Source of the DNA: an uncultured Lachnospiraceae bacterium
GTDB taxonomy: Bacteria > Bacillota_A > Clostridia > Lachnospirales > Lachnospiraceae
Reading direction: 5' to 3'
Assembly: GCA_910588595.1 (NCBI GenBank)
Contig: CAJUQU010000281.1
Location: 1-5,439, forward strand
Length of the DNA: 5,439 nucleotides
This document shows, piece after piece, positions 1-5,397 of this stretch; the stretch's first letter is position 1, and each line of letters starts with the position of its first letter. The position numbers were made by a program, and so were the translations under genes. The notes under the pieces were generated by a model, which made no database searches, had not been told where the DNA came from, and saw only the letters and a list, made by a program, of their open reading frames with translations.

Positions 1-48
1 CGACCACCGAGATCTACACTCTTTCCCTACACGACGCTCTTCCGATCT
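1..48 (+). other. Illumina adapter contamination (non-genomic)
   Basis: These bases match, without a mismatch by eye, the last 48 bases of the 58-base Illumina TruSeq universal (P5/Read 1) adapter, ending in GCTCTTCCGATCT. No index sits between the flow-cell part and the Read 1 primer part, so it is the single-index design. The genomic insert therefore begins at about base 49. This is an untrimmed library artefact at a contig end and should be masked before any annotation or homology search. Confidence 0.98.
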
Positions 49-102
49 ATGTTGATCTTTTTATCATCTGTCATCATTTTTTGACTTTTTTCCAGATTGT
101 TA

Positions 103-133
103 TTGACCGTCCAGTTACTGTATGGTTTATGAT
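103..133 (+). promoter_or_regulatory. MerR-type promoter with operator in the spacer
   Basis: TTGACC (103-108) and TATGAT (128-133) are good -35 and -10 hexamers separated by 19 bp, longer than the usual 17. The spacer holds an imperfect palindrome at 106-126 with arms ACC-T-CAGT and ACTG-A-GGT. This overlong spacer with a dyad between the hexamers is the known layout of promoters activated by MerR-family regulators, which twist the DNA to realign the two boxes. No regulator gene is visible; it could lie left of the contig edge. The nearest downstream gene is the MATE pump at 670, a plausible target of a drug-sensing MerR protein, though the link across the repeat block is inference. Confidence 0.55.
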
Positions 134-147
134 ACTATGTACAGAGA

Positions 148-183
148 GAAAATACAAGATGTATTTTCGGAATCAATTGATTC
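148..183. repeat. Two adjacent perfect palindromes
   Basis: Just downstream of the expected transcription start of the MerR-type promoter lie two perfect dyads. Bases 148-168 form a 9-bp stem (GAAAATACA with TGTATTTTC) around a 3-nt loop. Bases 170-183 read GAATCAATTGATTC, a gap-free 14-bp palindrome. Either could be a repressor operator or part of a folded leader RNA. Neither is followed by a T tract, so they are not terminators in the rightward direction. Function is unknown. Confidence 0.5.
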
Positions 184-231
184 TGTGAGGGTGATGTCAC
201 TGTTCACTCGTTGTCAAAGTAGTGAAAAACA

Positions 232-260
232 TGCGCCAAAATGCCTGCATTTTGTGTGCA
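232..260. repeat. Strong stem-loop in the upstream intergenic region
   Basis: TGCGCCAAAATG pairs with CATTTTGTGTGCA around the loop CCTG, giving 12 pairs with one bulged T and one G-T wobble. Read leftward, the stem is followed by TGTTTTTC, which resembles a weak intrinsic terminator on the minus strand. Read rightward it is followed by AAAA, so it should not stop transcription toward the MATE gene. It may be the core of another palindromic repeat, since related CTGTT/TTCAC strings flank it near 200 and 265. Confidence 0.5.
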
Positions 261-305
261 AAAACTGTTGCTGTTTACACCTTTATTAAAAATTCGTATC
301 GGAAG

Positions 306-471
306 CTAGTACTCCATCCGGTCAGAAATTAGCATCGTGAACTGCCTGTTTCGCACCATTGCGTCGTTAAAATTTCTAGACGATGCCACCGCATCGCCTT
401 CGAAATTTTGCCTAGCACTGGCACAAACCATGCAGTCCACAACTCTAATTTCTGTCTGGATGGAGCACTAG
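306..471. repeat. Palindromic CTAG-bounded element, copy 1
   Basis: This 166-bp element begins and ends with CTAG. Bases 306-332 are the inverted partner of 445-471 with 24 of 27 positions matching, and weaker similarity extends inward over about 60 bp. The centre holds nested stems: AAAATTT near 369-375 opposite AAATTTT near 403-409, and a 6-bp stem CGATGC/GCATCG with loop CACC at 381-396. The right arm (412-471) recurs in inverted orientation at 5327-5386 with 58 of 60 identical bases, which shows that it is a dispersed repeat module. It encodes no transposase, so it is best described as MITE-like or REP-like. Any reading frame through it is spurious. Confidence 0.85.
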
Positions 472-632
472 TACAGCATTTCCTAATCCCTCATACACTT
501 AGCACTCGCTATTTACGCCATCGCCGCGTTGTCGTCAGTCAACAATGCCACCGCATTGCCTCCTTCCTCCGCCTTGCGCTGACGAAAAGATCAAGCACTA
601 AGTATATGGGGATTAAGAAAACGCTGTACTAG
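468..632. repeat. Palindromic CTAG-bounded element, copy 2 (different arms)
   Basis: A second palindrome of 165 bp shares its left CTAG (468-471) with the first element and ends in CTAG at 629-632. Its left end, CTAGTACAGC then a T/C-rich stretch to about 507, matches the reverse complement of its right end over roughly 40 bp with small gaps. The arm sequence is unlike that of copy 1, but the core is the same type: CAATGC/GCATTG around loop CACC at 543-558, inside a CGTCAG/CTGACG pair (533-538 with 579-584). It is non-coding and MITE-like. The MATE ribosome binding site lies 24 bp beyond its right end. Confidence 0.82.
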
Positions 633-656
633 AGCGTGAACAGCAACAGGGTGATT

Positions 657-662
657 GGAGGG
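657..662 (+). promoter_or_regulatory. Ribosome binding site of the MATE gene
   Basis: GGAGGG ends 7 nt before the ATG at 670, an ideal Shine-Dalgarno spacing. This argues against the in-frame TTG at 655, which would place the motif inside the coding region. It therefore fixes the start at 670. Confidence 0.88.
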
Positions 663-669
663 AAAGTTT

Positions 670-2001
670 ATGGAACAACAAAATGGATATGAAAAACCTG
701 TGACGCTCGCAAATATTTTGAAATTTGCCGTGCCGACGCTCGCAATGACGGTGTTTATGTCTTTTTACACGATGGTGGACGGGCTGTTTGTGTCAAATCT
801 GATCGGCACGAACGCGCTCTCGGCGATCAATCTGACAGCGCCCATCATACAGCTTGTCACGGCAATCTCGACTATGCTCGCCACCGGCGGCAGCGCGGTC
901 ATCATGAAGAAGATGGGCCAGCACAAAACCGATGAGGCGAGGGAGGATTTCACATTTCTGATCCTCGTAAACGTGCTTGTGGGGATCGTGATGTGTGCGG
1001 TCGGGTATCTTGCGATGGATCACATTTTTGCCGGCATGAATCTGTCTGCCGATGTGGAGGGCTACTGTGTCGAGTATCTGAGCCGTTATCTGGTATTTAC
1101 CGTGCCGATCCTGCTGATGAACAACTTCACGCTCTACATGATCGCGAGCGAGAAGGCAACGCTGTCCTTAGTCTGCTCTGTGACGGGCGGCGTCCTGAAC
1201 ATGGTGCTCGACTATGTGTTTATCGGCTTGTTTGACATGGGGATCAGCGGCGCGGCAATCGCGACGGGACTTGGGTATTCGGTGACGGCGGTTGTGGGTC
1301 TGTTTGTGTTCAGCCAGAAAAAGAGCCTGCTGCATTTCAGGAAACCTGCATTCCGGTTTGGGGTGCTTGTGAGCGCGGCGACAAACGGGTGCTCGGAGAT
1401 GGCGACGGCGCTTGTCACCGGGATCATCACGATGATGTTCAACTGGACGATGCTCCACTATGTCGGGGAGGACGGTGTGGCGGCGGTCACGATCATCATG
1501 TATGTGCTGATGTTTGCAAGTTCGCTCTACACTGGTTATTCCTACGGTGTCGCACCGATGCTGAGTTTTTATTATGGGGAACAGAACCATGACAAACTAA
1601 AGAGACTGGTGTCGGTGAGCCTGCGCGTGATCGCGGCGATCTCCATCGTCACGGTTGCGGCTTCGTTTGCGCTGACAAGACCGCTGGTGTCGGTGTTTGC
1701 CCGTCCGGACAATCCGGTCTATGACCTGGCAGTCACGGGAAACAGGATCTGTACGATCGCGCTGTTTTTCATTGGATTCAATATCTTTGCCAGCGGAATG
1801 TTCACCGCACTCTCCAATGGGGTCATCTCGGCTGTCCTGGCATTTTCCAGATCGTTTGTGTTCATGCTGATCACGATGATCGTGCTCCCGCTGATCCTCG
1901 GCGTGAACGGGATCTGGCTGGCGACGCCTGCGGCGGAGCTGATGGCGCTTGGTTTGTCTGTCTTTATGTTCCTAAAATATCGGAAACAGTACAGATATTA
2001 G
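670..2001 (+). CDS. MATE family multidrug efflux transporter
   Basis: The predicted product is 443 aa, within the usual 440-480 aa of the MATE family, which exports cationic drugs, dyes or metabolites across the cytoplasmic membrane in exchange for Na+ or H+. About twelve hydrophobic segments form two six-helix halves, the second starting near residue 230. Family features include the TM1 proline (P22), the VDGLFV stretch at 36-41 with D37, the loop near 177-199 (LNMVLDY, then GISGAAIAT), and GYSYGVAPMLSFYYG at 289-303 in the second half. The sequence feels closest to MepA-like MATE proteins of Firmicutes, but subfamily and substrate cannot be fixed by eye. The start at 670 is set by GGAGGG at 657-662. 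The gene follows directly after the palindromic repeat block, with no obvious promoter in the 37 bp between. Expression would have to come from the MerR-type promoter near 103-133 or from within the repeats. No clear terminator follows. Confidence 0.93.
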   Translation: MEQQNGYEKPVTLANILKFAVPTLAMTVFMSFYTMVDGLFVSNLIGTNALSAINLTAPIIQLVTAISTMLATGGSAVIMKKMGQHKTDEAREDFTFLILVNVLVGIVMCAVGYLAMDHIFAGMNLSADVEGYCVEYLSRYLVFTVPILLMNNFTLYMIASEKATLSLVCSVTGGVLNMVLDYVFIGLFDMGISGAAIATGLGYSVTAVVGLFVFSQKKSLLHFRKPAFRFGVLVSAATNGCSEMATALVTGIITMMFNWTMLHYVGEDGVAAVTIIMYVLMFASSLYTGYSYGVAPMLSFYYGEQNHDKLKRLVSVSLRVIAAISIVTVAASFALTRPLVSVFARPDNPVYDLAVTGNRICTIALFFIGFNIFASGMFTALSNGVISAVLAFSRSFVFMLITMIVLPLILGVNGIWLATPAAELMALGLSVFMFLKYRKQYRY

Positions 2002-2049
2002 AATTTTATATTTCTTCAAGAAATTTTAATGTGAATCGCGGTCAGCAGG

Positions 2050-2058
2050 TGATATACT
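2050..2058 (+). promoter_or_regulatory. Candidate extended -10 promoter
   Basis: TGATATACT at 2050-2058 matches an extended -10 (TGN plus TATACT). No convincing -35 lies 17-18 bp upstream, which is tolerated when the TG extension is present. It sits 35 bp before the ATG at 2094, allowing a short leader carrying the ribosome binding site. It would let the second and third genes be transcribed independently of the MATE gene. Confidence 0.45.
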
Positions 2059-2079
2059 AAGATTCAATTTATTTTGTGT

Positions 2080-2085
2080 GGAGGG
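2080..2085 (+). promoter_or_regulatory. Ribosome binding site of the CmpB-like gene
   Basis: GGAGGG, inside a longer purine run, ends 8 nt before the ATG at 2094. It supports that ATG over the in-frame GTG at 2076, which lies upstream of the motif. Confidence 0.85.
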
Positions 2086-2093
2086 GGAGCGGA

Positions 2094-3392
2094 ATGGATC
2101 ATACATTTTACGATGTCGCTGTACTCTTTTTTGCCTACTCGTTTCTCGCGTGGATCGCGGAGACGGCGGTCGCGACGGTACGGTTGAAGGATTTCAGGAA
2201 CCGCGGTTTTGCTTCGGGACCATTCTGTTTTATCTATGGCTTTACGGGCGTGCTTCTGACGGTTTTCCTGCAGGAGTTAAAGTATGACGCGCTGTTCCTC
2301 TTTCTGGGGAGCATGGTGGTGGCGACGGCTGTGGAGTGGTTTGCCGGAAAGATGCTGGAGCAGATGAAACGGAAAAAATGGTGGGATTACGCTGGCAAAC
2401 GGTGGAATTTTGACGGATATATCTGTCTGCAGTACTCTGTTCTGTGGGGAGTGCTCGGTTTGCTGGCAGTGCGCTATGGAAACGGTGTGATCCTGGGGAT
2501 CTATCACAGTATGCCTGCCGTCGTGGGGAAGGCACTCATTTGGGGTCTTATGGCGGTGGGGATCATCGATTTTATGGGTTCTTTCATGTCCGTTTACCAT
2601 ATAGAAGAAAAACTTCCGCGGCTGCTTGGATGGAACCACTCGCTACAGCGGTGGACCTTCCGGCTTGCCATGAACATTTCAGGGCATATTGAGAAGAGGA
2701 TCGGCAGGTCGTACCCGTCCATTTTGGTCGAGAGAGATGACAGCAAGGATCACGAAAAGAACGGGGAGAAATGCGGCTTTGTGCAGGTATTCTGGCTGTT
2801 TGTGATCGGGGCGTTTGCCGGGGATATCGTGGAGACATTGTTCTGCAGGATCACGTCGGGTGTGTGGATGAGCCGCAGCAGTCTGGTCTGGGGGGATTTC
2901 AGCGTGGTCTGGGGGCTTGCGATCGCCCTTGTGACGGTGCTTTTGTATAAAGACAGGGATAAGCAGGAACAATATATCTTCTGGGTGGGTGTTTTCCTTG
3001 GCGGCGCCTATGAGTATATCTGCAGTGTCTTCACGGAGATTGTGTTTGGCAAGGTTTTCTGGGATTACAGTGCCATGCCGTTCAACCTTGGAGGACGGAT
3101 CAATCTGCTCTACTGCTTTTTCTGGGGAATTGCGGCAGTCGTGTGGATCAAGGGACTGTACCCGAGAGTGGTGCATGTCATCGATGCTGTGCTGAGGAGG
3201 ACAAGATGGGTGCTGACAAGTGCGCTCATGGTGTTCATGATCCTCAACATCTGTGTCTCCGTGCTGGCGCTGGTGCGGTATGACACGCGCGCTGACAAAA
3301 AGGCGGCAGTCCACGGCTGGGAACGATTGATGGATGCACATTTTGATGATGCCAGGATGGAGCGGATCTATCCCAACGCGGTGCGGCAGTGA
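2094..3392 (+). CDS. Two-unit CmpB-like membrane protein (putative ABC transporter permease, PF06541 type)
   Basis: The predicted product is a 432-aa polytopic membrane protein that I assign to the ABC_trans_CmpB family (PF06541), usually annotated 'putative ABC transporter permease' without a proven transport role. It contains two homologous units, about residues 8-130 and 228-355. Matching positions sit at a constant offset of 226: W97-D98-Y99 with W323-D324-Y325, N105 with N331, G108 with G334, I110 with I336, and W118-G119 with W344-G345. Earlier landmarks also correspond (E23/E247 and the GK at 85-86/319-320). Unit 1 carries a basic insertion (KMLEQMKRK) before its WDY motif. About ten hydrophobic segments are visible, and the tail ends in DDARMERIYPNAVRQ, a polar extension after the last helix (about 372-394). 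No ATPase gene is nearby, so the ABC label is doubtful. It probably shares a transcript with the phosphodiesterase gene 43 nt downstream. Confidence 0.85.
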   Translation: MDHTFYDVAVLFFAYSFLAWIAETAVATVRLKDFRNRGFASGPFCFIYGFTGVLLTVFLQELKYDALFLFLGSMVVATAVEWFAGKMLEQMKRKKWWDYAGKRWNFDGYICLQYSVLWGVLGLLAVRYGNGVILGIYHSMPAVVGKALIWGLMAVGIIDFMGSFMSVYHIEEKLPRLLGWNHSLQRWTFRLAMNISGHIEKRIGRSYPSILVERDDSKDHEKNGEKCGFVQVFWLFVIGAFAGDIVETLFCRITSGVWMSRSSLVWGDFSVVWGLAIALVTVLLYKDRDKQEQYIFWVGVFLGGAYEYICSVFTEIVFGKVFWDYSAMPFNLGGRINLLYCFFWGIAAVVWIKGLYPRVVHVIDAVLRRTRWVLTSALMVFMILNICVSVLALVRYDTRADKKAAVHGWERLMDAHFDDARMERIYPNAVRQ

Positions 3393-3435
3393 GACGGTGC
3401 AGGGCATTGTCATACAGATGAAATGAGTGCTGGTC

Positions 3436-5253
3436 ATGAAAAAGTTCAAAAAAGTAGTGCGTCTGCTCTGGGTGAACTGGCGGACGATGGCGGAGTTTGA
3501 GATTTTATATAAATTGCTGTCCCTGACGGTTTTTGTGCCGGTTTTCTGGGGGATCTTTCATGCGGTCATGAAGATGACAGGGTATGATTATCTGACGATA
3601 GAGAACGTGCTGTCCTTTCTGACGAATCCCCTGACGATCGCGGCACTGTCCATATTGTTTGTCTGCATGGCGGTCTACTCCATGATCGATATCGGGGCGG
3701 TGATATTTTTGCTGGATCAGTCCTACCAGGGGAACAAGGCGGATCTGATGCAGACTGTGCGATATGCGGTGCGCAATGCCGTCCGGGTTTTTCACAGAAG
3801 GAATATACTGGTGGCATTTGCGGTTTTGTTCCTGATCCCGTTTTTGAATATCGGTGTGGCGTCAAGTTTTGTGAGCAGCATCGCCATTCCGGAGTTTATC
3901 CTGGATTTTATCAAGGGAAACTGGTATCTGCTGGTTCTGTCTGCCTGTGCTGTGGCAGTGCTTGGATTGCTGATGCTGAGATGGCTGTACGCGTTTCACT
4001 ATTTTACGCTGGAGGGATGCAGTTTTAAGGAGGCGCGGACGAAAAGCATCAGTCTCGGCAGCAAAAATAAGACAAAAGATCTGGCGGCACTGCTGGGGAT
4101 CCAGCTTGCAGTTTCTGTTTTATTCCTGGTGTTTGTCATCGCGGGTGTGTGGATCGCGGTATGTCTGGGTGGATTGTTCTCAAAGCTGAAACTGCTCGGA
4201 GTCGTGTCGTCGTCGGTTGTGTGGGTCTACCTGGCAGTCTCCCTGTTGATCGTGTCGGCGCTCGGCACGCCGATAAGTTACGCGTGCATCAGCATACTGT
4301 ACTATGGACATAAAGAGGAAAGACAGGAGGAGATGATCCACGCGCCCGCGACCGGATCCCGCGAAAAGGATGGGTGGAAAAAGGTGCGGTATGCCGTGGA
4401 AGGTGTGTTGATCGCAGGATCAGTTGTCTGCTGCAGCTTTTATCTGTATGATGTCTATGATCACAAAGTGAGCATTCAGATCGAGTATATCCGCACGATG
4501 GAGGTGACGGCGCACCGCGGTGCTTCTGTCCGTTATCCGGAGAACACGATGGCGGCTTTTGAGGGTGCAAAGGAGCTTGGTGCGGACTGGATCGAGCTGG
4601 ATGTTCAGCAGAGTAAGGATGGTCAGATCTTTGTGATGCATGACACGAATTTTGCGCGCACTGCGGGTGTTGACCGCAATACATGGGAGATGGATTATGA
4701 TGAGATGAAACAGCTTGACGTGGGAAGTTTTTTGGACAGCGCGTTTGAGGGGGAGCGCGTTCCATTATTGACCGAGGTGATCGCTTTTGCGAAAAAGAAT
4801 GACATTCGGCTGAATATCGAGATGAAACCTACAGGGCATGAACACGAGTTTGAAGAGCATGTGGCAAGAATCATAGAGGCGGAACGGTTCTGGGATCGCT
4901 GTGTGATCACTTCGCAGGTCTATGATGTTCTGGAGAATGTAAAGCTGTGTGACGACCGGATCCGGACAGTGTATGTCATGAGCCTTGCCTACGGGGATAT
5001 CAACAGGCTTTCGGCGGCGGATCATTTCAGCGTGGAGGCTTCCAGTGTCACGGAAAAGATCGTTTCTGATGTCCACAATGCGGGGAAGGAGATCTTTGCG
5101 TGGACGGTAAATACCGAGGAGAGCATAAACCGCATGATCGATCTGAATGTGGACAATATCATCACGGACGATATCACGCTCGCAAAAGAGTGCATCTATC
5201 TGAGCAAGACGAGCGATGTGGTTTCGGAATATGTGAAGTGGCTCGCGAGGTAG
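3436..5253 (+). CDS. Glycerophosphodiester phosphodiesterase with N-terminal membrane domain
   Basis: The predicted product is 605 aa. Residues 1-340 form a multi-pass region with about seven hydrophobic stretches (near 26-46, 66-93, 124-148, 163-185, 216-248, 257-288 and 321-339), matching the GPDPase_memb type (PF10110). Residues 356-595 are a GDPD domain (PF03009), which hydrolyses glycerophosphodiesters to glycerol 3-phosphate and an alcohol. The expected catalytic and metal-site positions are present: H360-R361-G362, PENT with E369, E387 and D389 in IELDV, H402-D403, E462 and K464 in IEMKP, and W556. The domain therefore looks active. An odd helix count with a cytoplasmic N terminus would place it outside the cell, suiting turnover of lipids or teichoic acids; this is inference. 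The start is uncertain: ATG 3436 gives MKKFKK, while GTG 3427 adds three residues. Neither has a good ribosome binding site, which suggests coupling to the gene upstream. Confidence 0.92.
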   Translation: MKKFKKVVRLLWVNWRTMAEFEILYKLLSLTVFVPVFWGIFHAVMKMTGYDYLTIENVLSFLTNPLTIAALSILFVCMAVYSMIDIGAVIFLLDQSYQGNKADLMQTVRYAVRNAVRVFHRRNILVAFAVLFLIPFLNIGVASSFVSSIAIPEFILDFIKGNWYLLVLSACAVAVLGLLMLRWLYAFHYFTLEGCSFKEARTKSISLGSKNKTKDLAALLGIQLAVSVLFLVFVIAGVWIAVCLGGLFSKLKLLGVVSSSVVWVYLAVSLLIVSALGTPISYACISILYYGHKEERQEEMIHAPATGSREKDGWKKVRYAVEGVLIAGSVVCCSFYLYDVYDHKVSIQIEYIRTMEVTAHRGASVRYPENTMAAFEGAKELGADWIELDVQQSKDGQIFVMHDTNFARTAGVDRNTWEMDYDEMKQLDVGSFLDSAFEGERVPLLTEVIAFAKKNDIRLNIEMKPTGHEHEFEEHVARIIEAERFWDRCVITSQVYDVLENVKLCDDRIRTVYVMSLAYGDINRLSAADHFSVEASSVTEKIVSDVHNAGKEIFAWTVNTEESINRMIDLNVDNIITDDITLAKECIYLSKTSDVVSEYVKWLAR

Positions 5254-5397
5254 ATGTGGACGCCGGAGCAGGTTATGCAGATCATAAATGCTTTCTGGAG
5301 CAGAATATCCGTTAGTTCTCTGCTTTCTAGTGCTCCATCCAGACAGAAATTAGAGTTGTGGACTGCATGGATCGTGCCAGTGCTAGAGCGTGTTTGA
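5254..5397 (+). CDS. Possible small ORF running into the repeat
   Basis: An ATG immediately after the phosphodiesterase stop (TAG-ATG) opens a 47-codon frame. Its first part, MWTPEQVMQIINAFWSRISV, looks protein-like and amphipathic. From about codon 25 the frame is encoded by the dispersed repeat module starting at 5327 and ends at a TGA at 5395-5397. A weak GAGG lies at 5247-5250, too close to the ATG for ideal spacing, so translational coupling would be needed. It could be the 5' remnant of a gene interrupted by the repeat, a small peptide gene, or chance. I recognise no family. Confidence 0.22.
   Translation: MWTPEQVMQIINAFWSRISVSSLLSSAPSRQKLELWTAWIVPVLERV
5327..5386 (+). repeat. Dispersed 60-bp CTAG-bounded repeat module, third copy
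   Basis: This segment begins and ends with CTAG and matches the reverse complement of 412-471 at 58 of 60 bases. The two differences are adjacent to each other, near 5371-5373. It also matches the degenerate copy starting at 306 in the same orientation, with 33 of the first 40 bases identical. It lies 73 bp after the phosphodiesterase stop and may act as a 3' end structure. The minus-strand reading frame through it is the same spurious frame as the one across 408-471. Confidence 0.88.

Larger units (their letters stand above)
265..649. repeat. Inverted repeat enclosing the two palindromic elements
   Basis: CTGTTGCTGTT at 265-275 is the exact reverse complement of AACAGCAACAG at 639-649. Pairing continues inward through 280 and 634 with one wobble and one mismatch. 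The two arms bracket the entire 306-632 repeat block, so the enclosed region could fold as one large structure or be a composite element whose outer ends are these arms. The right arm lies immediately before the MATE ribosome binding site. An 11-bp perfect match at this spacing could also occur by chance or reflect a dispersed motif. Confidence 0.4.

Noticed and set aside
122..289. 55-codon frame starting at ATG 122
   Set aside because: The start lies inside the promoter spacer, upstream of the expected transcription start, with no ribosome binding site. Only the shorter frame from 194 merits mention.
408..632. 74-codon plus-strand frame starting at TTG
   Set aside because: It lies wholly within the two palindromic elements, has no ribosome binding site, and shares its peptide with a frame through another copy of the repeat.
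306..632. CRISPR array
   Set aside because: The repeats are long palindromes with unlike arms, not short direct repeats with regular unique spacers, and no cas gene is present.
2010..2027. Terminator after the MATE gene (ATTTC/GAAAT around TTCAA, then TTT)
   Set aside because: The stem is five mostly A-T pairs and the T tract is very short, too weak to call.
2094..3392. Complete ABC transporter locus
   Set aside because: There is no ATP-binding subunit with Walker motifs nor a substrate-binding protein in the window; the ABC label comes only from the family name.
2679..3449. 256-codon minus-strand frame
   Set aside because: It is antisense to the CmpB-like gene, rich in His, Pro and Asp as expected of shadow frames, and has no supporting start signal or family.
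4289..4765. 158-codon minus-strand frame
   Set aside because: It is antisense to the catalytic region of the phosphodiesterase, with a shadow-like composition.
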